From: Deltaproteobacteria bacterium
GTDB taxonomy: Bacteria > Desulfobacterota > SM23-61
Length of the DNA stretch: 7,107 nucleotides
Assembly: GCA_026388915.1 (NCBI GenBank)
Contig: JAPLIW010000801.1
Location: 1-7,107, forward strand
Direction of reading: 5' to 3'
Of the stretch, positions 1 to 6,330 are shown in pieces. How positions within the stretch are numbered: position 1 is the stretch's first letter; the number at the start of each line of letters is the position of its first letter. The position numbers and the translations under genes were made by a program. The notes beneath the pieces are model-generated. The model ran no database searches. It worked only from the letters and a program-made list of their open reading frames with translations, and was not told where the DNA came from.

Positions 1-201
1 CACGAGGTGGTCTACGAGGCTTCCATGAAAGCTTTCGAAGCGGGGAAGGATTTGACGTCGGCGTTGGCCGCGGATCCCCGGGTACGGAAGGTCTTGAGCG
101 AGGAGGCCATCCGCAAGTTCATGGACCCGGTCACCTACACCGGCCTCTGCGCCCGGCTGGCCCGGGAAGCCGCCTCTCAAATGCGAAAGAAAAATGCTTA
201 G
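1..201 (+). CDS. Adenylosuccinate lyase/fumarase superfamily lyase, C-terminal end (5' end outside window)
   Basis: This is the last 66 residues of a protein that enters from the left edge in frame 1 and stops at TAG 199-201. It begins HEVVYEASMKAFE, continues with a DPRVRKVLSEEAI segment and then FMDPVTYTGL. This is the usual pattern of the C-terminal helical domain of PurB-like lyases (an active-site-distal domain, typically ending in a 'DP..Y.GL' segment). Members of the superfamily perform beta-elimination on succinyl or carboxy-substituted substrates (adenylosuccinate lyase, argininosuccinate lyase, 3-carboxymuconate cycloisomerase). The superfamily signature loop lies outside the window, so the substrate cannot be assigned. 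The tail after TGL (about 20 residues, Ala/Arg/Lys rich) is an ordinary length. The stop codon is immediately followed by a fragment of an unrelated hydrolase. Confidence is good for the superfamily and low for a specific enzyme. Confidence 0.82.
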   Translation, partial: HEVVYEASMKAFEAGKDLTSALAADPRVRKVLSEEAIRKFMDPVTYTGLCARLAREAASQMRKKNA

Positions 202-413
202 GAGCCGAGGTCCTGGGGGGATTCCATCTGACGGGTCCCCTCTTCGACCCCATCATCAAGCCGACCATCGAGGAGATGAAGAAGATCGGCCCGGATTACA
301 TCGTCCCCACCCACTGCACGGGTTGGAAGGCGATCAACGAGTTTGCCAGGGAGATGCCCGACCAGTTCCTCCTGAATACCGTGGGGACGACTTACGTTTT
401 CGAATCGGCATGA
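201..413 (+). pseudogene. 5'-truncated metallo-beta-lactamase-fold hydrolase remnant
   Basis: Frame 3, from about 201 to the TGA at 411-413, encodes about 70 residues including GAEVLGGFHLTGP, KKIGPDYIVPTHCTGWKA and NTVGTTYVF. These match the C-terminal part of MBL-fold hydrolases of the group often annotated as dihydropterin-ribofuranosylaminobenzene 5'-phosphate synthase-like. The His in GGFHL and the His in PTHCTG correspond to late conserved or metal-ligand positions of that fold. The N-terminal two thirds, including the HxHxDH metal motif, are absent. Upstream of 201 the same frame runs through the lyase gene and shows no hydrolase-like sequence. There is no ATG or GTG start before the conserved GGFHL, so it is unlikely to be translated as a useful protein. 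It looks like a deletion scar, or a misassembly, joining the lyase 3' end to the hydrolase 3' end. Confidence 0.72.
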
Positions 414-434
414 ATTCCCACGATCGGATGATAC

Positions 435-485
435 TGAATATTGACCCCCTTCGAAGACCAGGAACAGTTGGGGATTGAATATTCA
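435..485. promoter_or_regulatory. Possible operator: paired TGAATATT sites
   Basis: TGAATATTGA (435-444) and the perfect palindrome TGAATATTCA (476-485) lie 41 bases apart, about four helical turns. The second copy overlaps the candidate -35 element of the binding-protein promoter. This arrangement would suit a dimeric repressor or activator binding two sites on one DNA face. The sites are short and AT-rich, so chance is a real alternative. Confidence 0.2.
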
Positions 486-503
486 GCGGGGAGGGGATAT
501 AAG
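475..503 (+). promoter_or_regulatory. Candidate sigma70 promoter for the binding-protein gene
   Basis: TTGAAT (475-480, 4/6 match to the -35 consensus) and TATAAG (498-503, 5/6 match to the -10 consensus) are separated by exactly 17 bases. They lie 42 bases before the start codon of the solute-binding protein. The placement in a 131-base non-coding stretch after the hydrolase remnant is sensible. Support is by eye only. Confidence 0.35.
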
Positions 504-529
504 TAGAGAACCCCGGAGAAAAATCATTG

Positions 530-537
530 AAAGGAGG
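530..537 (+). promoter_or_regulatory. Strong ribosome binding site, fixes the binding-protein start
   Basis: AAAGGAGG lies 7 bases before ATG 545. It decides that start over an in-frame TTG at 527, which lies before the site, and an in-frame ATG at 590, which would leave only a stub of the signal peptide. Confidence 0.8.
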
Positions 538-544
538 CCTTTTC

Positions 545-2203
545 ATGGGGAAATGTTATCGAAATCAATGGGGGAAATTTGAAGTGGCAATGTGTTTATT
601 GCTCGGCATATTTCTCCTCTTTATGGGGATCCACGGTCAGGCAGAAGCCCAGGTTCTAAAGTCGGCCTGTAAACAATCGGAGGCCAAGACTCTTGATCCT
701 CACATGGCCACCGGCTCTCAGGACCGGGTCGTCGTGGAGATGATTTTCAGCGGTCTCTTGCGCTACAGGCCCGGGGATATGTCCACCGAGGCCATCGAAC
801 CGGATTTAGCCAAAGCGGTACCCGCCGCGAAAATCCTTCCAGATGGCCGCCAGGAGTGGCTGGTGGGTCTGAAACCGGGGGTGAAGACCCATCCCTATGA
901 GGGCAAAGCCGGCTATGAATTGAGTTCGGAGGACGTGGTTTATTCTTTCAAGCGGGCGGCGGATAAAAAATATTCGGCTTTTTCCGGCGACTATACGGGG
1001 ATGACCTTTGAGGCGATGGACAAGTATACGGTAAAGATAACTTTGCAAACCCCCACTTCTTCCACCCTGTTTCTTCCCAAGATCGTGAATCGCGGAGGGG
1101 GGCTCATTGTCTGCAAGAAGCCCCTGGAGGAAAAAGGGGGCGACTGGTTTCGGACCCATCCGGTGGGCACCGGCGCCTTTCTGTTTAAAAGTTACACCCC
1201 CATGGAGAAAGTGGCCCTGGGGCCCCACAAGGAATATTTCCGGGGAACCCCGAAGCTCCAGGGGTTTGAATTTTTCTTCATGTCCGACCAGAGCAGCCGG
1301 GAAATGGCTTTTCAAAAAGGACAGATTGATGTGATCGAAGGCGCCCGGGAGGATGTTTGGGCGGAAAAGATGAGCAAGATTCCAGGGACCGTCCTGCAAA
1401 GCATTCCCGGTTCAGAGACGGTCGTAGCCCATTTCAACATGAGCGTGAAGCCCCTCCACCTTTTAAAAGTGAGACAGGCCATGGCTTATGCCCTGGACCG
1501 GAAAGACTTTATCTCCCTCTACGGCCCCAAGGTGTCGGAGGCTCTTTATTCTCCCGTTCCCGTAGATCAAGGGGGACTTTCGGGGGAGGAGTGTGCTAAA
1601 GAGAACCTTCTCTACCCGCATGATCTGAATAAGGCCAAAAAGCTCCTCGCAGAAGCAGGCTATCCCAATGGTTTCTCCCTCGATGTGTTTACCTCGGAGA
1701 GTGAATCCTATTCGAGAGCCTATGAGGTGATGCAGGCCCAAATGAAGAAGATCGGGATCGACCTTAAAATTTCCGTGGTGGACCATGCCACCTTTCACAC
1801 CCGAATCCGGCAAAATCTGAACCCCATAGTGGTGTATTTGGGCATGAGGCCGGACGCGAATAGCATTCTTACCCAGTACTTCCATTCGGGTTCTGTCGTC
1901 TCCGTCGGGAAAAAACCCATGACCAATTTTTCCCATATGGGATTGGTGGATACCAACAACGACGGGACCATCGACAGTATCGACGCCCTGATTGAAAACG
2001 CGGCCAAGGAAAGGGATCCCCGGAAACAGATTGAAATCTGGAAAGAAGCCCAAAAAAAGGTCCTGCAAGATGCTGTCGTCTATCCGGTGATTACCCTGGG
2101 GTATCTCTTTGCCAATAAATCCTACGTCGACTGGGGCTACAAACCCGGCAAAATAACGGATGGGCTTCGCGCCACAGAAAAGACGCAAATCTTGAAGAAG
2201 TAG
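545..2203 (+). CDS. Periplasmic solute-binding protein, family 5 (DppA/OppA type)
   Basis: This 552-residue protein is of normal length for family 5 extracellular solute-binding proteins, which capture peptides, opines, nickel chelates or similar ligands and deliver them to an ABC importer. Residues 1-35 form a signal peptide: a basic start, a hydrophobic core at about 16-29, and an Ala33-Glu34-Ala35 cleavage site. There is no lipobox Cys, so the product should be soluble in the periplasm. Family features include the early TLDPHMATG segment (49-57), SSEDVVYSFKRA (127-138), HPVGTGAF (205-212), VRQAMAYALDRK (309-320) and LNKAKKLLAEAGYPNGF (361-377). Unusually, residues 469-480 form an EF-hand-like loop (Asp469, Asn471, Asp473, Gly474, Ile476, Asp480), where relatives usually have a short stretch before the 'DALIE' helix. 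It leads the importer locus but is separated from the permease by 194 bases with a hairpin. The ligand cannot be predicted. Confidence 0.93.
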   Translation: MGKCYRNQWGKFEVAMCLLLGIFLLFMGIHGQAEAQVLKSACKQSEAKTLDPHMATGSQDRVVVEMIFSGLLRYRPGDMSTEAIEPDLAKAVPAAKILPDGRQEWLVGLKPGVKTHPYEGKAGYELSSEDVVYSFKRAADKKYSAFSGDYTGMTFEAMDKYTVKITLQTPTSSTLFLPKIVNRGGGLIVCKKPLEEKGGDWFRTHPVGTGAFLFKSYTPMEKVALGPHKEYFRGTPKLQGFEFFFMSDQSSREMAFQKGQIDVIEGAREDVWAEKMSKIPGTVLQSIPGSETVVAHFNMSVKPLHLLKVRQAMAYALDRKDFISLYGPKVSEALYSPVPVDQGGLSGEECAKENLLYPHDLNKAKKLLAEAGYPNGFSLDVFTSESESYSRAYEVMQAQMKKIGIDLKISVVDHATFHTRIRQNLNPIVVYLGMRPDANSILTQYFHSGSVVSVGKKPMTNFSHMGLVDTNNDGTIDSIDALIENAAKERDPRKQIEIWKEAQKKVLQDAVVYPVITLGYLFANKSYVDWGYKPGKITDGLRATEKTQILKK

Positions 2204-2260
2204 AGCAGCGGCAGCCTTCCCCAAAAATCGTTCCGCGGTGATTTCTTATCCTGGTATAGT

Positions 2261-2290
2261 CGTAGGGGCAATTCTTGAATTGCCCCTACG
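2261..2290. repeat. Perfect inverted repeat, MITE/REP-like hairpin
   Basis: The 14-base arm CGTAGGGGCAATTC (2261-2274) is followed by TT and then its exact reverse complement, GAATTGCCCCTACG (2277-2290). The same type of palindrome is known as a dispersed intergenic element in many bacterial genomes and is probably mobile or once mobile. It sits between the binding protein and the first permease, where it could stabilise the upstream message or reduce read-through. No T-run follows, so it is not a standard intrinsic terminator. The rest of this gap (2204-2260 and 2291-2397) shows no gene and no convincing promoter. Confidence 0.8.
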
Positions 2291-2397
2291 AATCGTAAGA
2301 GCGAAGACCCTCAACGGGCAGGCCTGATCATGTCCTACTCAACCGTTCTAATATTTCCTCCTTTCCTATTTCCCCGCACGGGGAGAGGGGGAAATCG

Positions 2398-3253
2398 ATG
2401 ATTCAATTTGCCATCCGAAGAATTCTGATCTCCATCCCCATTCTTTTGACTGTAGTGACCCTGATCTTCTTCCTGATGCGCACCATGCCGGGAGGTCCGG
2501 CGGTTGCCGTACTCGGAGATTATGCCAGCAAAGAGGCGGTCGATGCCCTGGAAAAAGAGATGGGCCTAGATCGGCCTCTCTTAGTTCAATACACGGAATT
2601 CCTGGGTGGTCTGGTCCGCGGGGACCTGGGAAAATCGATCATCAACGGCCGTCCCATCGCGCCCGAGGTGGGCAGGGTGCTGCCCTATACGCTCGAGCTT
2701 GCGGCAAGCTCCCTGGTCATCGGCATTATCCTGGGAGTCCCCCTGGGGATTTTCACTGCTCTCCGGAGAAATGCTTTCTCCGATTACCTGGGACGGACCC
2801 TTTCCCTGGCCGGGGTGTCGATTCCCGCTTTTTTCCTGGGCATCCTCTTCATGCTCGTCTTTTCGGTGCATCTGGACCTTTTCCCGGTGATGGGAGCCGG
2901 AGACATCTGGAACCTGCGGGAAAGCCTCTATCATCTCTGCCTGCCGACCCTGACCCTGGGCCAAGGGCCTGCGGGAACGGATCGTGATTTACGGCCATGC
3001 CCTGAGGAATGCCCTCATCCCGGTCATTGCCTTTGTCGGGGTTTACGCCATCATCCTGATCGGCAATTCGATTCTGGTGGAGATTGTATTTTCCCGCCCG
3101 GGCCTGGGAAAAATGATGATCGGGGCCATCAAGCAGAGAGATTACATGACCCTCCAATCGGTCATGGTGGTGTATGCCGGGCTGGTCGTATTCATCAACC
3201 TCCTGATCGACCTTTCCTACGGTTGGATTGACCCGAGGATCAAGTATGATTGA
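2398..3253 (+). pseudogene. ABC importer permease, DppB/OppB type, broken by internal deletion and frameshift
   Basis: Frame 1 from ATG 2398 gives a normal DppB-type N-terminus for 188 residues: a first membrane helix (about 9-28), MGLDRPLLVQY, GDLGKSI, two further helices, and LPTLTLG at the start of the fourth helix. After position 2961 that frame turns into Pro/His/Arg-rich nonsense and ends at 3231. The true sequence resumes one frame over at about 2960 with AKGLRERIVIYGHALRNALIPV, continues through the last two helices, and ends IDPRIKYD with a stop at 3251-3253. In intact relatives about 28 residues lie between LTLG and AKG, covering the rest of helix four and the start of the cytoplasmic EAA loop that contacts the ATPase. 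They are missing here. A deletion of about 86 bases explains both the loss and the frame change. A functional permease is not expected. The start has a G-rich ribosome site (GAGGGGG, 2385-2391). Assembly error is the main alternative. Confidence 0.85.
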
Positions 3254-4106
3254 GGGGGGAAAAAAGGACCGGGGGAAAGGCAAGCTCTGGCGGACCTTCA
3301 AGAAGAATAAGACCGCGCTGGTGGGGACGGTAATCATTCTTGCGATCATCGCCTTGGCCCTCCTTGCCCCCTGGATTTCCCCCTATGATCCCCTGGAACA
3401 AAATATCCGATCTCGCTTGAAGCCGCCCAGCCAGGCTTATCTGCTGGGAACCGACGAATTCGGGAGGGACGTCCTGTCCCGCGTCCTGTGGGGAACCCGC
3501 ATTTCGCTCACGGTGGGGATTCTCTCCATCGGCTTCGGTCTCCTGATCGGGACCGCAATGGGCACCATTGCCGGGTACCGGGGCGGAATCGCGGGCAGCA
3601 TGATCATGCGGTTGGTGGATGTGCTGCTGTCCTTTCCCGTTTTGATTTCCGGGATTCTCGTCGTGGCGATTCTGGGGCCCGGGATGTGGAAATTGATCCT
3701 CACCATCGGCATCGTTTTTGTTCCCCGGTTCGCCCGTCTCGCCTACGGACCTACCTTGGCCATCAAGGAAAGAGAGTATGTTTATTCTGCCCGGGTCATC
3801 GGGGTCGGGAACCTTCGAATCATGACCCATTATCTTTTTCCCAACATCCTGGGCGAGGTCCTGGTGGCCGCCACTCTCTGGGTGGGAACGGCCATTCTGA
3901 CCGAGGCCAGCCTCAGCTTTCTCGGGTTGGGCGTGTCGCCTCCCATCCCCACCTGGGGCAATATGATCAAAACGGGGGTCGATCGGTTGACGACCGCACC
4001 CTGGCTGTCCGTTTTCCCGGGCCTTTCCATCCTCGCCAGCGTCTTGTCCATTAATATGATCGGGGATGGATTGAGAGATGTCACCGATCCCAAGCTGAGA
4101 ATTTGA
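3246..4106 (+). CDS. ABC importer permease, DppC/OppC type
   Basis: This 286-residue inner-membrane permease is the second channel subunit of the importer. The N-terminal OppC-type region has a membrane helix at about 24-44 followed by APWISPYDP. Then comes the family hallmark LLGTDEFGRDVLSRVLWG (66-83), helices at about 86-110, 122-142 and 149-168, and the EAA-type coupling loop around REYVYSARVIGVGNLRIMTHYLFPN (176-200). The end has GTAILTEASLSFLGLG and IGDGLRDVTDPKLR, typical of the family, and the protein is complete. ATG 3246 is chosen over an upstream TTG (3228) because GAGGA (3235-3239) lies 6 bases before it. The start overlaps the last 8 bases of the preceding permease, so translation is probably coupled. 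The upstream frame lesion could therefore lower its expression. Confidence 0.93.
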   Translation: MIEGGKKDRGKGKLWRTFKKNKTALVGTVIILAIIALALLAPWISPYDPLEQNIRSRLKPPSQAYLLGTDEFGRDVLSRVLWGTRISLTVGILSIGFGLLIGTAMGTIAGYRGGIAGSMIMRLVDVLLSFPVLISGILVVAILGPGMWKLILTIGIVFVPRFARLAYGPTLAIKEREYVYSARVIGVGNLRIMTHYLFPNILGEVLVAATLWVGTAILTEASLSFLGLGVSPPIPTWGNMIKTGVDRLTTAPWLSVFPGLSILASVLSINMIGDGLRDVTDPKLRI

Positions 4107-4139
4107 CCGGGGATGAGGTCATGAAAATATCTTGCTAAA

Positions 4140-4157
4140 CGGGGAGACGGGTCCCCG
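4140..4157 (+). promoter_or_regulatory. Hairpin just before the first ATPase start, with a 5-codon ORF upstream
   Basis: CGGGGA (4140-4145) and TCCCCG (4152-4157) can pair around a 6-base loop, ending 3 bases before ATG 4161. A five-codon reading frame (ATG 4121 to TAA 4136-4138, MKISC) precedes it, with GGGGA (4109-4113) as a possible ribosome site. The hairpin could limit initiation at 4161 and favour ATG 4173. A regulatory role is only a guess. Confidence 0.25.
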
Positions 4158-4160
4158 GCC

Positions 4161-5210
4161 ATGAAGGTTGGAATGGAAAGTTCTCAGGTCGAGAAGATAA
4201 TGCTCCCAAATGAAGCTTTTAAAAACCATCCTCTCTTGGAGGTGAGGAATCTAAGAACCCATTTTTTGCTTCCGGAAGGGGTCGTGAAAGCGGTGGACAA
4301 CGTCTCCTTTCAAGTGGGGGAGGCTGAGATTATGGGGCTGGTGGGTGAATCGGGATGCGGAAAGAGCGTGACCGCCCTTTCCATCCTGGGATTGATTCAG
4401 AGCCCTCCCGGTCGAATTGTGAGCGGGGAGATCCTTTTCCAGGGGGACGATTTAAGGAAAATGGCGCCCGACCAGTTGAGAAGAATCCGGGGAGACAGAA
4501 TCTCCATGATTTTTCAGGAACCGATGACCAGCCTGAACCCGCTGTACTCCATCGGCGATCAAATCATCGAGGTCTATACCGAACACTACGGCCTTTCCCG
4601 GAAAGAAGCCCGGCAAAGAGCCAAAGAGATGCTGGAAAAAGTGCAGATTCCTGCTCCCGCCAAGAGGATTGATGAATATCCCCATCAGCTTTCGGGGGGG
4701 ATGAGACAGCGGGCGATGATCGCCATGGCCCTGGCCTGCAAGCCGGCGGTGATCCTGGCCGATGAACCGACGACCGCGCTGGATGTGACTATCCAGGCCC
4801 AGATCCTCGAATTGATGGTGGACCTTCAGCAATCGACGGGAACGTCCATTATTTTGATTACCCACAACCTGGGGGCGGTCGCCGAATATGCCCGGCATGT
4901 GGTGGTCATGTACTCGGGGAAGATCGTGGAAGAGGCGCCGGTGGTTCCCCTTTTTGAGTCTCCCCTCCATCCCTACACCACGGGCCTGTTGAATTCCATT
5001 CCCCAGCTGGGCCGCAAGTCCGCCGGAGGAAAAAAAAGATTGGAGGAGATCCCCGGGATGGTTCCCAGTCTGGATGATCTTCCCGGGGGATGCTACTTCC
5101 ATCCCCGGTGTTTGCGGGGAAGGGAAATTTGCCGGAAGGAAGAACCGGAGCTCCTGGAAATTAACCCCGGTCACCAGGTCGCCTGCTGGGCTGTCCGGGA
5201 AGGCTGGTGA
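4161..5210 (+). CDS. ABC importer ATPase, DppD/OppD type
   Basis: This is a cytoplasmic ATP-hydrolysing subunit of up to 349 residues. It shows a complete nucleotide-binding domain: Walker A GESGCGKS (62-69), Q-loop Gln119 in IFQEP, signature LSGGMRQ (177-183), Walker B VILADEP (197-203), D-loop TALD (205-208) and H-loop His235. The C-terminal oligopeptide-type extension carries PLHPYT (268-273) and Cys311, Cys317, Cys324 and Cys342 (spacing x5, x6, x17). In studied Opp/Dpp systems this pattern binds an iron-sulfur cluster. The exact start is uncertain. ATG 4161 has no good ribosome site and abuts a hairpin. ATG 4173 has AAGG (4164-4167) 5 bases upstream, and ATG 4200 would still keep the whole domain. 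The gene is followed after 3 bases by its partner ATPase. Both are needed because Opp/Dpp importers use an ATPase heterodimer. Confidence 0.94.
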   Translation: MKVGMESSQVEKIMLPNEAFKNHPLLEVRNLRTHFLLPEGVVKAVDNVSFQVGEAEIMGLVGESGCGKSVTALSILGLIQSPPGRIVSGEILFQGDDLRKMAPDQLRRIRGDRISMIFQEPMTSLNPLYSIGDQIIEVYTEHYGLSRKEARQRAKEMLEKVQIPAPAKRIDEYPHQLSGGMRQRAMIAMALACKPAVILADEPTTALDVTIQAQILELMVDLQQSTGTSIILITHNLGAVAEYARHVVVMYSGKIVEEAPVVPLFESPLHPYTTGLLNSIPQLGRKSAGGKKRLEEIPGMVPSLDDLPGGCYFHPRCLRGREICRKEEPELLEINPGHQVACWAVREGW

Positions 5211-5213
5211 ACC

Positions 5214-6203
5214 ATGGGGGAACCGCTGAGCTCCACGGGGGAACATTTGCTGGAGATCCGGGAGCTGAAGAAATATTTCCCCATCAAGAAAGGGGTGTTC
5301 CGCCGGAATGCGGGCTGGGTCCAGGCTGTGGACGGAGTTTCGCTGCACATTGGCAAGGGAGAAACCCTGGGCCTGGTGGGGGAATCCGGGTGCGGCAAAT
5401 CGACCATCGGCAGGTGCATTCTCCGGCTTCTGGAGCCGACCGAGGGGGATATCTTTTTCGAGGGGAAAAATATCAGCACGCTCGACCCCGCCGGAATGAA
5501 ACGGTTTCGCAGGAAAGTCCAGGCCATATTCCAGGACCCCTATTCCTCCCTGAATCCCCGTATGTCGGTGGGCCATATCGTGAGAGAACCTCTCCTGGTT
5601 CAGGGCCTGCACTCAGGGGCAAAGCGGGAGGAACGGGTCGAAGACCTGTTCCGGAAAGTCGGATTGCGGCCCGAATATATGTCCCGCTATCCTCATGAAT
5701 TCTCCGGCGGTCAGAGGCAGCGCATCGGCATCGCCCGGTCGCTCGCCCTGCAACCGGACCTCATTGTATGTGATGAGCCGGTTTCCGCGCTGGACGTGAG
5801 CATTCAGGCGCAGGTGATCAACCTTCTGGATGATCTGAAGCAAGAGTTCGGGTTGAGTTATCTGTTCATCGCCCACGACCTGAGCGTGGTGGAGCATGTC
5901 TCCGACCGGATCGCGGTGATGTACCTGGGGAAAATCGTTGAGGTGGCCAAAGACACGGAATTGTATTCCAATCCTCTTCATCCCTATACCCGGGCTCTCC
6001 TGAGCGCCATACCGATTCCGAAGCCCCAACAGAAGAAGAAGAGGACGATCCTGCGGGGGGAGGTTCCCAGTCCGATCAATCCCCCGGCGGGATGCCGGTT
6101 TCATCCCCGCTGCTCGGAGGCCATGGAAGGGTGCAGCCGGGAGGAGCCGGTCCTAAAAGCTGTAAACGATCATCACCAGGTGTCTTGTTTTTTGTATCCC
6201 TGA
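5214..6203 (+). CDS. ABC importer ATPase, DppF/OppF type
   Basis: This 329-residue protein is the second ATPase of the heterodimer and works with the preceding ATPase at the membrane. The order is: YFPIKKGVFRR near the start (21-31), a DppF/OppF mark; Walker A GESGCGKST (56-64); Q-loop Gln107 in IFQDPYSSLNPR; signature FSGGQRQ (163-169); Walker B LIVCDEP (183-189); SALD (191-194); and His221 in IAHDLS. The C-terminal domain has PLHPYTRALLSAIP and four cysteines (294, 300, 307, 325) with the same x5, x6, x17 spacing as its partner, a candidate iron-sulfur site. ATG 5214 follows the upstream stop by 3 bases. GGGAAGG (5197-5203) inside the previous gene can serve as its ribosome site, so the pair is probably translationally linked. 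The protein is complete, with no missing catalytic motif. Confidence 0.95.
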   Translation: MGEPLSSTGEHLLEIRELKKYFPIKKGVFRRNAGWVQAVDGVSLHIGKGETLGLVGESGCGKSTIGRCILRLLEPTEGDIFFEGKNISTLDPAGMKRFRRKVQAIFQDPYSSLNPRMSVGHIVREPLLVQGLHSGAKREERVEDLFRKVGLRPEYMSRYPHEFSGGQRQRIGIARSLALQPDLIVCDEPVSALDVSIQAQVINLLDDLKQEFGLSYLFIAHDLSVVEHVSDRIAVMYLGKIVEVAKDTELYSNPLHPYTRALLSAIPIPKPQQKKKRTILRGEVPSPINPPAGCRFHPRCSEAMEGCSREEPVLKAVNDHHQVSCFLYP

Positions 6204-6240
6204 ATGAATAGCTTCTAAAGTTGCAGCATATGATTTGTAC

Positions 6241-6256
6241 CCCTTAAGCGTAAGGG
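6241..6256 (+). terminator. Small hairpin after the importer locus
   Basis: CCCTTA (6241-6246) and TAAGGG (6251-6256) pair around AGCG, 37 bases after the last ATPase stop. It lacks a clear T-run, so it is at best a weak or factor-assisted terminator, or an RNA 3'-end stabiliser. Confidence 0.3.
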
Positions 6257-6281
6257 TTCAGCTTTCTGAAAAGAGATCCCG

Positions 6282-6330
6282 GAAATCCCCCCTTCGCCCC
6301 CCTTTTTTAAATGGGGGGTGGGGGGATTTC
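6282..6330. repeat. C/G-rich inverted repeat (dispersed hairpin element type)
   Basis: GAAATCCCCCC (6282-6292) pairs exactly with GGGGGGATTTC (6320-6330). Inside, CCCCCC (6297-6302) pairs with GGGGGG (6313-6318), with a small asymmetric interior loop (TTCG against T) and a TTTTTTAAAT apical loop. Elements of this look recur between genes in many environmental proteobacterial genomes. It lies between the importer locus and the next gene and may insulate the two transcripts. Confidence 0.75.

Noticed and set aside
194..478. Plus-strand reading frame starting at ATG 194 across the hydrolase remnant
   Set aside because: Its translation is Arg/Pro/His-rich, whereas another frame of the same bases gives a clean hydrolase C-terminus. 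It is a shadow frame.
545..680. Lipoprotein signal on the binding protein
   Set aside because: No Cys follows a proper lipobox. Cys42 has Lys-Ser-Ala before it, while Ala33-Glu34-Ala35 gives a good ordinary cleavage site.
1463..2224. Minus-strand reading frame (253 codons) opposite the binding-protein gene
   Set aside because: It lies antisense to a clear family 5 binding protein, has no domain resemblance and no matching ribosome site or promoter.
2940..2990. Programmed ribosomal frameshift in the permease
   Set aside because: There is no slippery heptamer or obvious stimulatory structure. A shift would still leave about 28 essential residues missing, so deletion fits better.
4452..5612. 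Long minus-strand reading frame (386 codons) opposite the two ATPase genes
   Set aside because: It is antisense to two genes with every catalytic motif in place, its translation is rich in Gly/His/Pro/Arg without any recognisable domain, and it is a by-product of GC-rich codon use.
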